From NCBI RefSeq assembly GCF_000745215.1, contig NZ_JQNK01000009.1:992001-1056000 (forward strand): a stretch of 64,000 bases of DNA. Reading direction: 5' to 3'. The DNA is from Methylosinus sp. PW1 (GTDB lineage: Bacteria > Pseudomonadota > Alphaproteobacteria > Rhizobiales > Beijerinckiaceae). A program made the position numbers and the translations under genes. Position 1 is the stretch's first letter. Every line of letters starts with the position of its first letter. The notes under the pieces are model-generated. The model made no database searches, was not told the origin of the DNA, and saw only the letters and a list, made by a program, of their open reading frames with translations. This document shows, one piece after another, positions 26,920 through 35,370 of the stretch.

Positions 26920-27117
26920 ATGCACATCTGGAAGGACTACCTGACGGCGGAGCAGAACGCGGAGATCAACTCGGAGATCGACCGCATCATTTCCGCCATC
27001 ATCGAAAAGAGCGGAACGTCGATCACCCCGCAGGAGGTCGGCGGATATTCCACTCCTCCAGGCTCGCGCCCGCCTCTTCCGAAAACGGGAACAGGCGTGA
27101 ATCGCAGGGAATCCTGA
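26920..27117 (+). CDS. Small protein, unknown
   Basis: 65 residues. An N-terminal helical half (LTAEQNAEINSEIDRIIS) and a Gly/Pro-rich tail (GGYSTPPGSRPPLPKTG). AGGAAGGAC precedes the ATG. No family recognised; operon position is the main support. Confidence 0.45.
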   Translation: MHIWKDYLTAEQNAEINSEIDRIISAIIEKSGTSITPQEVGGYSTPPGSRPPLPKTGTGVNRRES

Positions 27118-27155
27118 AGACTGATCGGCGTCGTCTTGAATACGGGAGCGGGGAA

Positions 27156-27665
27156 ATGAAGGCGCATCTCTCGACCAAAACCTACGTCTCATGTCCGAAC
27201 TGCGGCAAAGGCGAGCATCTTGTGTCGCACCTGTTCGACGAGAGACTTCCCCGTGCATTCGGCCCTTGGTATTGCAAGCACTGCGGGCAATCGTTCTCGG
27301 GCACGGTCAAGTCGGAGACCGACATCGACCTGAAGCTCAATTACGAGCAATCCGTCAAGCACGCCGTCCTGCTGATGCTGCCTCCACGCGACAAGCCGCT
27401 TTATTTCGTGATCGCCGGCAACGAGATCCGCAGGCCAGACAAGTCGCCGATGACGGAGGACGACTGGCGCTTTCGCTACGAATCCCACCAGTGCCCGACG
27501 AACTTCATCCCGGTGGAGTGCATCATCGACGACGGAGACACCGACCCGCACGGCGTCTTCGAGTTCGTCCGCGCCGTCGAATGGGTCGACGAACCGAACA
27601 ACGGCGCAAGCGTGGACGAGAACGACAGCCACTACGCGAAGCTGTTTCCGGAGATCGAGGCATGA
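27156..27665 (+). CDS. Zinc-ribbon phage protein
   Basis: 169 residues. An N-terminal zinc ribbon is visible: CPNC near residue 13 and CKHC near residue 43. The rest is mixed alpha/beta with HQCPTNFIPVECI. GGGG precedes the ATG. Probably binds nucleic acid or another protein through the ribbon. Stop overlaps the next gene (ATGA). Confidence 0.6.
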   Translation: MKAHLSTKTYVSCPNCGKGEHLVSHLFDERLPRAFGPWYCKHCGQSFSGTVKSETDIDLKLNYEQSVKHAVLLMLPPRDKPLYFVIAGNEIRRPDKSPMTEDDWRFRYESHQCPTNFIPVECIIDDGDTDPHGVFEFVRAVEWVDEPNNGASVDENDSHYAKLFPEIEA

Positions 27666-27961
27666 CGATCCACTGGAAAGAGCGTGATCCGACGCCGGGG
27701 CGCACCTATCCATTCCACGGCTATGCGCCGGGCAATTATCTGTGCGCCTGCGATGTCTGCGGATCCCGCTACATCGGCGACAAGCGGTCCCTGTGCTGCG
27801 AGGACTGCGCCGAGACCCGCGAAGAGGCGATCAAGCGCCAGCAGCAATGCGACCGGGCAGCGATGATGGATGGCGGATTCGTGGACGAGGTGGACGAGCC
27901 GGCAGCCTCCGACGTCGCTGCGGTCATCGACGATTTCTCGGCCAAATGGAGCAGGACATGA
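27662..27961 (+). CDS. Small zinc-finger protein
   Basis: 99 residues. Two Cys pairs are clear (CDVC near residue 30 and CCEDC near 46), giving a zinc-ribbon-like knuckle. Then a basic helix (AIKRQQQCDRAAM) and an acidic C-terminus. Translationally coupled on both sides. I cannot name a family. Confidence 0.55.
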   Translation: MTIHWKERDPTPGRTYPFHGYAPGNYLCACDVCGSRYIGDKRSLCCEDCAETREEAIKRQQQCDRAAMMDGGFVDEVDEPAASDVAAVIDDFSAKWSRT

Positions 27962-28407
27962 CCATCAAAATCACCCGCGTTCTGACGCCGGAAGAGTTCG
28001 AGGAGATCAACGACGACGCCGTGAAGAACGGCTTCTGGCGCAACGATCCGCGCATTCTGACGCCGGGAATGGCATGGTATCAGCCCTGGTATTGGCATCC
28101 AGACGGATCGGGATGCCTTCCAAGGGGAAGCGAGTTCCTGTCCGATTACTATTGGAAGGATTGGGCGGACAAGCGGGCGCCGATCTGCGTCGTCTGTCCA
28201 AATGGCGAGCAATGGGAGATCGATCGCAAGAGCAGCAACGGCAACGGGTGGGTGGTCGTCGGAGAGCTTCCGGACATCACGGTGTCGCCGTCGATTTTGG
28301 TCAACGGCTATCATGGATTTCTTCGGGGCGTCCAGTTCACGGCGGATGTCGATGGCAGGCCGCCGAATGGAATTCCGCAGCCTTATACGAAGAGGGACGC
28401 GGCGTGA
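27958..28407 (+). CDS. Hypothetical phage protein (DUF6527-like pattern)
   Basis: 149 residues. Pattern ICVVCPNGEQWEIDR, then a NGNGWVVVGELPDITVSPSI stretch and WYQPWYWHPDGSG are visible, similar to small proteins found with phage replication genes (DUF6527-like; low certainty). ATG overlaps the previous stop. No catalytic site can be named. Confidence 0.5.
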   Translation: MTIKITRVLTPEEFEEINDDAVKNGFWRNDPRILTPGMAWYQPWYWHPDGSGCLPRGSEFLSDYYWKDWADKRAPICVVCPNGEQWEIDRKSSNGNGWVVVGELPDITVSPSILVNGYHGFLRGVQFTADVDGRPPNGIPQPYTKRDAA

Positions 28408-28655
28408 CTGTCGAACTGAATCCGCGCTGGCTCGCCTACTGCGTTTCGCAGGGAAGATCCGACGCCGAGCAACGCGCGTTCGACAAGGAAAGGATGCCGT
28501 GCGGGCGGATGTTCGGCTTCATCTCCTGGTCGAACAGAATGATCCGTGATGCGGCAAAGAGCATTCCAGAAGCCTTCATCGGCGGCGGCCTGCATGACCA
28601 TGATGCGTACGACGACTGGCTCTGGCGCAACGTGGCGCCGTATTGGGCGGCGTGA
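28404..28655 (+). CDS. Small phage protein, unknown
   Basis: 83 residues, GTG start overlapping the previous stop (GTGA). Contains a basic/aromatic core (WLAYCVSQGRSDAEQRAFDK) and an acidic, aromatic tail with DHDAYDDWLW. Followed 12 bases later by the dNMP kinase gene. Confidence 0.5.
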   Translation: MTVELNPRWLAYCVSQGRSDAEQRAFDKERMPCGRMFGFISWSNRMIRDAAKSIPEAFIGGGLHDHDAYDDWLWRNVAPYWAA

Positions 28656-28667
28656 AGGAGCAACCGC

Positions 28668-29243
28668 GTGATCGTCATCGGTTTCAAAGGCAAGAAGAAC
28701 AGCGGCAAGTCCACCGTCGCCGACTATCTGGTCGCGCGCCACGGGTTCGTTCGGCAGAAGATGTTCGCGCCGGGCAAGGAAATGCTGCGCGTCTACCTGC
28801 GGTATCGGGGCGTCGCCGAGGATCGCATCGAGCGCATGATCGAAGGCGACCTCAAGGAGGTTCCGGTGTGGGAACTCTTCGACAAGACGCCGCGCTGGGT
28901 CATGCAGAAGTGGGGAACCGAGGGAAGCCGCGATCTGATCGACAAGCGGTTCTGGTCGGCGGCCTGGTTCGACCACCTTGAGCTGACGACGAACGAGGGC
29001 GCCGGCCGCCGCATCCTCGTTGACGACTGCCGATATATCGAGGAAGTCGAGGCGATGAAGGCGACGGGATCGGCGTGGATCGTCAACGTCGTGCGCCCCG
29101 GTCTCGCTGCAAACGACGACCACGCGTCCGAGGAGCAGGCGTTCCCGCACGATCTGGAGATCGTCAACGACGGGACGGTGGACGACCTGCACGGGAAGGC
29201 CGACGCGCTGCTGCGGGATTTGTCGTGGGCCGTGGCGGCGTGA
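28668..29243 (+). CDS. Deoxynucleoside monophosphate kinase
   Basis: 191 residues, GTG start after AAGGAG. Walker A GFKGKKNSGKST (residues ~5-16) and an internal DDCRYIEE (Asp-rich, substrate side) followed by VRPGLAAND; the pattern matches phage dNMP kinases of the T4 gp1 type. It raises dNDP pools for phage DNA synthesis and may accept modified bases. It is the last gene of the operon before the IS630 insertion. Confidence 0.7.
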   Translation: MIVIGFKGKKNSGKSTVADYLVARHGFVRQKMFAPGKEMLRVYLRYRGVAEDRIERMIEGDLKEVPVWELFDKTPRWVMQKWGTEGSRDLIDKRFWSAAWFDHLELTTNEGAGRRILVDDCRYIEEVEAMKATGSAWIVNVVRPGLAANDDHASEEQAFPHDLEIVNDGTVDDLHGKADALLRDLSWAVAA

Positions 29244-29271
29244 TGCCGATCACGGCGCAAGCCCGGCACTA

Positions 29272-30332
29272 GAGCGGAATCCGATCAAGCTGCATCATAG
29301 CCGGACGCCGCGAAGTAATTCGCGCATTCGCTCGGCGTGACGCTTCGCAGGGCCAGGGCGACCGCCGCGTCGAGCGCATCGACAGTGCGCGCCGCGATGC
29401 GCTGGAGAACCGACTTGATCTTCGAGAAGGATTTTTCGATCGGATTGAAGTCCGGCGAATACGGCGGAAGATAAAGGACCTTCGCGCCTTTCGCTTCGAT
29501 CGCCTCCCGCACGCCCACGACCTTATGGGTGCACACATTGTCCAGCACCACGATCTCTTCTGCGCAGAGCGTCGGCGCCAGAACCTGCTCGACATAGGCC
29601 AGGAACGAGCGTCCATCGAGCGCGCCGTCGATCATCATCGGCGCGTCGATGCGATCGACGCGCAGCGCCGCGATCAGCGTCGTCGTCTCCCGGTGTCCAA
29701 ATGGGACCGACGCCCGGCAACGCTCCCCGCGCGGCGCCCGGCCGAAGCGCCGCGCCATGTTCGTCGAGACGCTCGTCTCGTCGAGGAAAACGAGCTTTTC
29801 CGGGTCGAGATCGAGCTCGCCCTCGAACCATTCCTCGCGGGCCTCGGCGACGTCCTCCCTGTCCTGCTCCGCGGCATGGCCTGTCTTCTTCTTCCGCGTG
29901 ATCCCATGGCGCGCGAGGAACCGCCACACCGTCCCATAGCCTACGGCGAGGCCATGGCTCTCCCGGATCTTGTCGCGCAGCTCCATGACCGTCGTGTCGG
30001 GCTTGTCCTTTATCTGCGCGAGGATGAAATCGGCGTGCGCCTCTATGCGCTGCGAGCGGCGGTCGCCGCCCATCTTGCCCGGCGCCACCTCGCCGGTGAT
30101 CTCGACGCGCTTGGCCCAGCGCACGGCGGTCGCCGGACCGATATCGAACCGTGCGGCCGCCTGTCGTCGCGACATCCCGCACCGGATCGCCTTCATCACC
30201 TTCTCGCGAAGATCCATCGACAGCGCCACGATCCCCTCCCAGCCGCTCGCGCCGCTCAATGCCGATCAGCGCTCCGCTCGAGATATGGGAATCCGTCCCG
30301 CTTTATTGAATCGCCATGCTCGGACGATGCTC
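29272..30332 (-). mobile_element. IS630-family insertion sequence
   Basis: A single transposase gene on the minus strand is bracketed by imperfect terminal repeats starting GAGC and sharing the inner TCCGA-N-CA motif (left end 29272 on; right end 30332 back, read in reverse). TA dinucleotides flank both ends (29270-29271 and 30333-30334), the target duplication of IS630/Tc1-mariner-type elements. The element lies in the intergenic space between the dNMP kinase and the next operon and does not interrupt either gene. Confidence 0.8.
29285..30229 (-). CDS. IS630-family transposase
   Basis: 314 residues from the GTG at 30229, which has GGAGGGG five bases upstream; the in-frame ATG at 30217 is an alternative. 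N-terminal HTH (SRRQAAARFDIGPATAVRW), then the DDE triad: VFLDETSV, VVLDNVCTHK and PIEKSFSKIK. Full length without frameshift, so probably functional. The two-frame -1 frameshift organisation of some IS630 members is not needed here. Confidence 0.85.
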   Translation of the reverse strand: MALSMDLREKVMKAIRCGMSRRQAAARFDIGPATAVRWAKRVEITGEVAPGKMGGDRRSQRIEAHADFILAQIKDKPDTTVMELRDKIRESHGLAVGYGTVWRFLARHGITRKKKTGHAAEQDREDVAEAREEWFEGELDLDPEKLVFLDETSVSTNMARRFGRAPRGERCRASVPFGHRETTTLIAALRVDRIDAPMMIDGALDGRSFLAYVEQVLAPTLCAEEIVVLDNVCTHKVVGVREAIEAKGAKVLYLPPYSPDFNPIEKSFSKIKSVLQRIAARTVDALDAAVALALRSVTPSECANYFAASGYDAA

Positions 30333-30381
30333 TAATCAACCGCCTTATGATGTGCTACAAGCTCCGTGTTTCACGGGGTTT

Positions 30382-31392
30382 ATGATGTCGGATTTAGAGA
30401 CCGTCGAGAAAATGAGCCGGCAGACGTTTTCAATCGCTTACAGCGGAATTGACCGCTCGGACGACCACTCGATAGATGTCGAGGCGCTCGCTCCCGCTCT
30501 CTTGGCATTCGGAAAGCTGATTCGTGAAAGCAACTCCGAGATAAACGGGAAAAATGCGACGGCCAAGGTTCTTGTCGTATCCGACTTCGAGCATAAGTGC
30601 TTCAATATCAATTTCGAGGTTGTTCTTGGATATTTGGAGCAGATCAAGACTCTTCTTGGTGACGACCCGATAGCGACTGCCAAGAAAATCCTTGAAATGA
30701 TCGGAATTCTAAAGCCCGAGACGGGGGCCGTCGCCGCCACCGCCGGCGTCTCCTACATCACCTACCTGACGCTTAAAAAAGGGCGGAAGGTCGCCAAGAC
30801 CGAGGTTCTCGACCAGACGCGTTCAGGGCTGGTCAAGGTGCATATCGAGGGCGACAACAACAACCCGATCACCGTCCACAACGCCGTATACAATCTATCG
30901 GTCAATCCGAGGGCGCTGAAGGCGACGAGGGACGCCTTTACACCGATCGGACAGGATGGATTCGATCGCGTGGAGTTTCGGGATGGAGGTCAATTGATCG
31001 ACGGGATCACGCCCGATCAGACGCAGGCCATTCTCGCCTCCTGTCTGTCGGGATTGAACGAGGCTGCCGACAACCCTCCCGACGTCCAAACAATACCGGC
31101 GTGGCTCAGCGTCTACGGTCCTGTTTTCGATGCGAAGGCCGAAAAGTGGCGCTTCCGGTTCGGGGCAGATACGATCTATGCCGACATCACGGAGACGGGG
31201 ATCGCGCAGAGCGCCATTGAACGCGGCGGCTCCATGGTCAACGACGCCTATCATGTCATGTTGGAGATTGCGACGCCGAAGGACGCCATGGGAAGAACGG
31301 GAAAGCAGTCATACAAGATCGTCGACCTCATCAAATTCGTGCCTTCCGATCCGAAGGCTCAGGGCTCCCTGTTCGACGCAGATAAAAAATGA
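30382..31392 (+). CDS. Conserved hypothetical protein paired with a DNA methyltransferase
   Basis: 336 residues from ATG 30382; 30385 is an alternative, and the frame upstream runs into the IS. Motif FSIAYSGIDRSDDHSIDVEA, then APALLAFGKLIRE and SDFEHKCFNINFEVVL define a family often found next to methyltransferase genes in genomic islands; function unknown. A central hydrophobic Gly/Ala stretch (VAATAGVSYITYLTL) may insert in the membrane. The C-terminus carries QGSLF, a beta-clamp-binding-like pentapeptide. Overlaps the methyltransferase start (ATGA). Confidence 0.6.
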   Translation: MMSDLETVEKMSRQTFSIAYSGIDRSDDHSIDVEALAPALLAFGKLIRESNSEINGKNATAKVLVVSDFEHKCFNINFEVVLGYLEQIKTLLGDDPIATAKKILEMIGILKPETGAVAATAGVSYITYLTLKKGRKVAKTEVLDQTRSGLVKVHIEGDNNNPITVHNAVYNLSVNPRALKATRDAFTPIGQDGFDRVEFRDGGQLIDGITPDQTQAILASCLSGLNEAADNPPDVQTIPAWLSVYGPVFDAKAEKWRFRFGADTIYADITETGIAQSAIERGGSMVNDAYHVMLEIATPKDAMGRTGKQSYKIVDLIKFVPSDPKAQGSLFDADKK

Positions 31393-32975
31393 CCAACAGG
31401 CTCTATTATGGCGACAACCTCGGCGTCCTGCGCGAGTCGATCAAGGACGAGTCCGTCGATCTCGTCTACCTCGACCCTCCGTTCAATTCGAACGCCGGCT
31501 ATAACGTCCTTTTCTCGACGCCGTCGGGCGAAAGGTCGCAGGCGCAGATCGAGGCGTTCGATGATACATGGCATTGGAACGAATCCGCCGAATTAGCCTT
31601 CGAAGAAGTGATGCGGAGCAATCATTCGGAGGCGGCAACGATGATCCGGGCGATGCGTTCCGCGCTCGGCGAGAACGACATGATGGCCTACCTCGCCATG
31701 ATGGCCGTGCGCCTGATCGAACTGCACCGCGTCCTGAAGCCGATGGGGTCGCTCTACCTCCACTGCGATCCGACGGCGAGCCACTACCTGAAATCGATCT
31801 TGGATGCGATCTTCGATCCGACAAACTTCGGGAACGAGATCATATGGAAAAGGCAGAATGCCAAGGGACTGGCGTTCACGAGGTTCGCGCGCAACCACGA
31901 TGTGATCCTGCGATACACTCGCTCGGACAAGTGGACGTGGAACGCCCAATACACCGCGCATGATCCAGAATATGTTCGGCAATTCTACAAGTTCAAGGAT
32001 GCCGACGGACGCGTCTACCGGCTGGCCGACCTGACCAACCCGAACAAGAACAGACCGAATCTGACCTACGAATTCCTCGGCGTAACCCGCGTTTGGCGTT
32101 GGACGAAAGACAGAATGCAGCAGGCCTACGACGACGGGATTGTCGTGCAAAACAAGCCGGGTCAGGTTCCATCGTTGAAGAGATACCTCGACGAGCAGGA
32201 GGGGAACCCGATCGACGACGTGTGGACCGACATCGTTCCCGTTCAGGCTCAGGCTTCGGAACGGCTCGGCTATCCGACTCAGAAACCCGTCGCACTGCTC
32301 GAGCGCATCATTTCAGCATCGTCCAATCCAGGCGACGTCATTCTCGATCCCTTCTGCGGGTGCGGGACGACGATACACGCCGCCCAGAAGCTCGGAAGGG
32401 AATGGATCGGCATCGACGTCACCCATCTCGCCGTCGCGCTGATCGAAAGACGGATGAAGGAGGCGTTCCCCGGCCTCAAATACGACGTGTTCGGCGTTCC
32501 GACCGACGCCGACGGCGCCAGGGATCTCGCCGAGCGCGACAAGCACGAATTCCAGAAATGGATCGTCGCCACCATCGGCGGCCAGCCCTACAAGGGCGGC
32601 AAGAAAGGCATGGATCGCGGCATCGACGGCTATCTGCATTTCCGCGACGCCGATCGCCAGCCCCAGTTCGCGATCATCAGCGTGAAGGGCGGCGGCATCA
32701 AATCCGGCGACATCCGCGATCTCAAGGGCACTATGGAACGCGAGAAAGCGGCGCTCGGGATCTTTCTCACGCTCAAGCCGCCGACACGGGAAATGCAGAA
32801 GGAGGCGGCCGCCGCCGGCTTCTACGAGACCGGCGGACGGAAATTCCCCCGCATCCAGATCCTCACCGCCGCCGACATAATCGACGACCGGCGCCCCCAG
32901 GTTCCCTTCGGATTCACGGAGTCGTTGAAGAAGGCGAAGGCGGAAACCGAGGGGACGCAGGGAACACTGCTTTAG
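31389..32975 (+). CDS. N4/N6 DNA methyltransferase with C-terminal Mrr-like nuclease domain
   Basis: 528 residues. Motif IV DPPF (29-32, in VYLDPPFNSN) precedes motif I DPFCGCGTT (~320), the beta-class order of amino-methyltransferases. Residues ~395-505 form a second domain with GMDRGIDGYLHF, FAIISVKGGG and GDIRDLKGTMERE, which resembles the Mrr/PD-(D/E)xK nuclease pattern (acidic Asp, then VK). This would make a single-chain restriction-modification enzyme. Coupled to the upstream gene by ATGA. The C-terminus ends QGTLL. Convergent with the HNH gene five bases downstream. Confidence 0.75.
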   Translation: MTNRLYYGDNLGVLRESIKDESVDLVYLDPPFNSNAGYNVLFSTPSGERSQAQIEAFDDTWHWNESAELAFEEVMRSNHSEAATMIRAMRSALGENDMMAYLAMMAVRLIELHRVLKPMGSLYLHCDPTASHYLKSILDAIFDPTNFGNEIIWKRQNAKGLAFTRFARNHDVILRYTRSDKWTWNAQYTAHDPEYVRQFYKFKDADGRVYRLADLTNPNKNRPNLTYEFLGVTRVWRWTKDRMQQAYDDGIVVQNKPGQVPSLKRYLDEQEGNPIDDVWTDIVPVQAQASERLGYPTQKPVALLERIISASSNPGDVILDPFCGCGTTIHAAQKLGREWIGIDVTHLAVALIERRMKEAFPGLKYDVFGVPTDADGARDLAERDKHEFQKWIVATIGGQPYKGGKKGMDRGIDGYLHFRDADRQPQFAIISVKGGGIKSGDIRDLKGTMEREKAALGIFLTLKPPTREMQKEAAAAGFYETGGRKFPRIQILTAADIIDDRRPQVPFGFTESLKKAKAETEGTQGTLL

Positions 32976-32980
32976 CATCC

Positions 32981-33304
32981 CTACTCCGCCCTCATCGCCC
33001 TACAGACGGCCCGCTCCAGCCCGTCCTTCTCCGCCGCCTCGGCCTCCTCCTGCCACCGCATGTTTCCCGGCGCGTCCTCGCCGCCGGCGCACAGCGGCTC
33101 GTCGTGGTCGATGACGTAGTCAGGACACGGGCCGGTGGTCAGCCCGGTGGACGGACACGGGTTGGCGCGGCGAAAGGCCTCCCGAGCGCGCCCGCTGCGG
33201 GACTGGCGGGCGTCGGCGGCGCCGAGGATCCCGACGATCCCGAGAAGGATGAAGATGGCGCGGGTCGGAATATTCCGCCGCAAGGATCGGCACACCGATT
33301 CCAT
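32981..33304 (-). CDS. Small HNH-like protein with signal sequence
   Basis: 107 residues from the ATG at 33304; a longer frame to 33463 overlaps the HTH gene and looks spurious. An N-terminal hydrophobic signal or anchor (RAIFILLGIVGILGAADA) precedes NPCPSTGLTTGPCPDYVIDH and DEPLCAGGEDAPGNMRWQ, an HNH-type site (VIDH...NMRW) with paired Cys. A family of small exported HNH proteins with this pattern is common in alphaproteobacteria and their phages. Second gene of the leftward unit after the HTH regulator. Confidence 0.65.
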   Translation of the reverse strand: MESVCRSLRRNIPTRAIFILLGIVGILGAADARQSRSGRAREAFRRANPCPSTGLTTGPCPDYVIDHDEPLCAGGEDAPGNMRWQEEAEAAEKDGLERAVCRAMRAE

Positions 33305-33318
33305 GACTCCGCGCACGG

Positions 33319-33666
33319 CTACATGCGCGGTTCCATATCGATGTCCATTTCGAGATCCTCGTCGATCTTCTTTTCCGCGTCGAGCACCGCGAGCGTCACC
33401 TGATGCGCGTAGAGCGCCTTGTAGCGCTCCTTCATCATCGGCAACCCAGACTTCTTCACCCACGCCATCAACTTCCGCACGAGATCGTCAGAGACCGGAT
33501 ATTTCCCGGCCATGACGCCATTCAGATACTGCGCGGAATAGCCGATCGCCTCGCCCATCGCTGGCGCCCATCGCTGGCCGAAGAAGGCCTCGCCGATCCC
33601 CCTGATGGCCTCCTTCTTCTTTTCGTCCTTCTTTCCGTCGTCCACGACTCCATCCCCTTCGAACAT
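33319..33666 (-). CDS. HTH transcriptional regulator, candidate phage repressor/Cro
   Basis: 115 residues. The middle (APAMGEAIGYSAQYLNGVMA then KYPVSDDLVRKLMAWV) has the rhythm of an XRE/Cro-type helix-turn-helix; the ends are charged and probably flexible. It is divergent from the operon starting at 33816, and a 19-bp palindrome (33743-33761) sits inside that operon's promoter, a typical layout for an auto- or cross-regulating phage switch. No separate larger CI-like repressor is visible in the window. Confidence 0.6.
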   Translation of the reverse strand: MFEGDGVVDDGKKDEKKKEAIRGIGEAFFGQRWAPAMGEAIGYSAQYLNGVMAGKYPVSDDLVRKLMAWVKKSGLPMMKERYKALYAHQVTLAVLDAEKKIDEDLEMDIDMEPRM

Positions 33667-33740
33667 ATGGCTTTCCAGTTATGAAAGGTGGCACGGGAGC
33701 AGGCTAATTTCAATAGCAAATATTTTTTCGAGGATCGCTA

Positions 33741-33769
33741 TTGCATTCGCTTATCGAATGCCTTACATT
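33741..33769 (+). promoter_or_regulatory. Sigma-70-like promoter with palindromic operator
   Basis: -35 TTGCAT (33741-33746), 17-base spacer, -10 TACATT (33764-33769), pointing toward the gene at 33816. The palindrome GCATTCG-CTTAT-CGAATGC (33743-33761) occupies the spacer, so a bound dimer would block RNA polymerase. A second inverted pair CAATAGC/GCTATTG (33711-33717, 33737-33743) overlaps its left edge. The likely ligand is the HTH protein encoded at 33319-33666. Confidence 0.6.
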
Positions 33770-33815
33770 CTGTCTCAGAAAGCCGAGGCGACGCCCTGGC
33801 TGTTAGAGGCGACAA

Positions 33816-35312
33816 ATGAGCATCGACGACACTCCCTCCACCCTCGCAATCGGACGCGCCGTCCTCGACGAGAATCTGATGCTCCGGTGTCAGATCGTCT
33901 CCGGCGGCGCCATCGGCCCCGGCACGATCCTGAAGGCCACCGGCTACGAGAAGACGCAACGAATCCCGTGGTCTGAGGATTCCCGATCCAATTCAGGACG
34001 TTCCGGGAGCGTGGGATACCGCCTCGAGGCGGACGCGCTCTATGCGCTCCAGCGAATCGCCATCGGTTCCTCGAAGGCCGCCGACTTCTGGCTGTCGACC
34101 TTCGGCGCGCCGCGACTGCTCGAACGGAAGGAATTCGACGAGCAGCGCGAGTTGTTGTGGGCCGACCAGTTCGCCGAGGTCCTCCGTCGTCGCATGGAGT
34201 TGGCGCGCAGCAACGACATCCGTGACCAGGAGCAGAGACGCGTCCTGGGAGCCCTCCCGAAGCTGCGGGGCACCGAAAAGCAGATCGCTTGGGCGTCCGA
34301 TCTCCGCAGGGCTTGGGCACTCGAACTCGTTACCGGCTTCGCGGCGCAGGTCGAAGCCGAAGAGCGCGGAATCTACGCCGACAGGGTATTCCGGATGGCG
34401 CCGGACAGATATGCGGTTTCCGCCGTCACCGGCGCCGGCGGCGACACGCCGGAGGGGCGCGGCGCGATCATCGACGCGGTAAAGAAGGCCGATCAGGCGA
34501 AGTTCTGGATCGACAACCGCGGCGGATTCTCCACCGTCCTCGACGCCGTAATGAAGGCCGCCGAGCCGGTCCCCGAGGAGGAGATCGTCAGGATCGCCGC
34601 CACCGCTCGCCGCGAGCTCGAGGCCAAGGCCGAGGCGACGCTGTCTCCCGAGGATCCGGACACGACGATCCTCACCGAGATCACGCTCGACGGGAAGGAG
34701 CTTCGCGTCAAGTCGGAAGCCTACATCGAGGGGCTGGGCGATGTCCTGAAGCCGCTCGGTTTCGCGTGGGACAAGGACGCGCGCCGCTGGTCGCGGAAGC
34801 TCGGTGCCCTTTCCGACGACCCGATCGACAGGATCGCCGAGACGGCTGCGAAGCTCGTCGACGCCGGGATGCCGGCGCTGACTTGGGACGAGGAGGCTCG
34901 CAGGCGCGTCGTCGCCAATTCCTGGAAGCCCGAAATCCGCAAATGGATCCACGCCTACATCGGCAAGAAGGGCTCCACGAAGTTCGGCGTCGTCTATCCC
35001 TACGACGAGAACCACTACGAGCAGGCGCGGCGACTGCGCGGCGCGGAATACGTCTCCAGCGGATTCTTCAAGGTCCCCGTCTCCTCTTACGAAGAGATCG
35101 TCGACTTCGCCGAGCAATACGGGTTCGGATTCACCCCTGGCGCCCGCCAACTGATCGACGCCGCGCGCGCCGCCGACGGCCATCGCATCACGGTGGCGCC
35201 GGCCATTCCGGAAATCGCCGTTGCCGCATCCATGCCCGATGTGCCGCTGCCGCTGGCCGTTCCGACGGACGTGACTATCGACCCCGACCTGCTGGACGAC
35301 GCGGCGGCGTGA
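33816..35312 (+). CDS. Large hypothetical phage protein
   Basis: 498 residues. The central motif LRGTEKQIAWASDLRRAWAL recurs in alphaproteobacterial and phage hypothetical proteins; upstream helices contain WLSTFGAPRLLERKEFDE. The C-terminal ~120 residues carry two YxxA-like strands (YVSSGFFKVPVSSYEEIVDF). No catalytic motif seen. First gene behind the 33741 promoter, followed by two small genes and the SNF2 helicase. Confidence 0.6.
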   Translation: MSIDDTPSTLAIGRAVLDENLMLRCQIVSGGAIGPGTILKATGYEKTQRIPWSEDSRSNSGRSGSVGYRLEADALYALQRIAIGSSKAADFWLSTFGAPRLLERKEFDEQRELLWADQFAEVLRRRMELARSNDIRDQEQRRVLGALPKLRGTEKQIAWASDLRRAWALELVTGFAAQVEAEERGIYADRVFRMAPDRYAVSAVTGAGGDTPEGRGAIIDAVKKADQAKFWIDNRGGFSTVLDAVMKAAEPVPEEEIVRIAATARRELEAKAEATLSPEDPDTTILTEITLDGKELRVKSEAYIEGLGDVLKPLGFAWDKDARRWSRKLGALSDDPIDRIAETAAKLVDAGMPALTWDEEARRRVVANSWKPEIRKWIHAYIGKKGSTKFGVVYPYDENHYEQARRLRGAEYVSSGFFKVPVSSYEEIVDFAEQYGFGFTPGARQLIDAARAADGHRITVAPAIPEIAVAASMPDVPLPLAVPTDVTIDPDLLDDAAA

Positions 35313-35370
35313 GTCCGCTGCGGCCAACGACAATTTCGAGTTTCGCGTAACGAGTAAAGGAGTCCAATCA

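Noticed and set aside
33304..33463. Longer N-terminus for the HNH-like protein
   Set aside because: It would overlap the HTH gene fully in another frame and precedes the signal sequence with an Arg-rich shadow translation.
33718..33733. 16-mer AAATATTTTTTCGAGG shared with 54286-54301
   Set aside because: Low-complexity AT run; about half such a match is expected by chance in 64 kb, and the contexts are unrelated.
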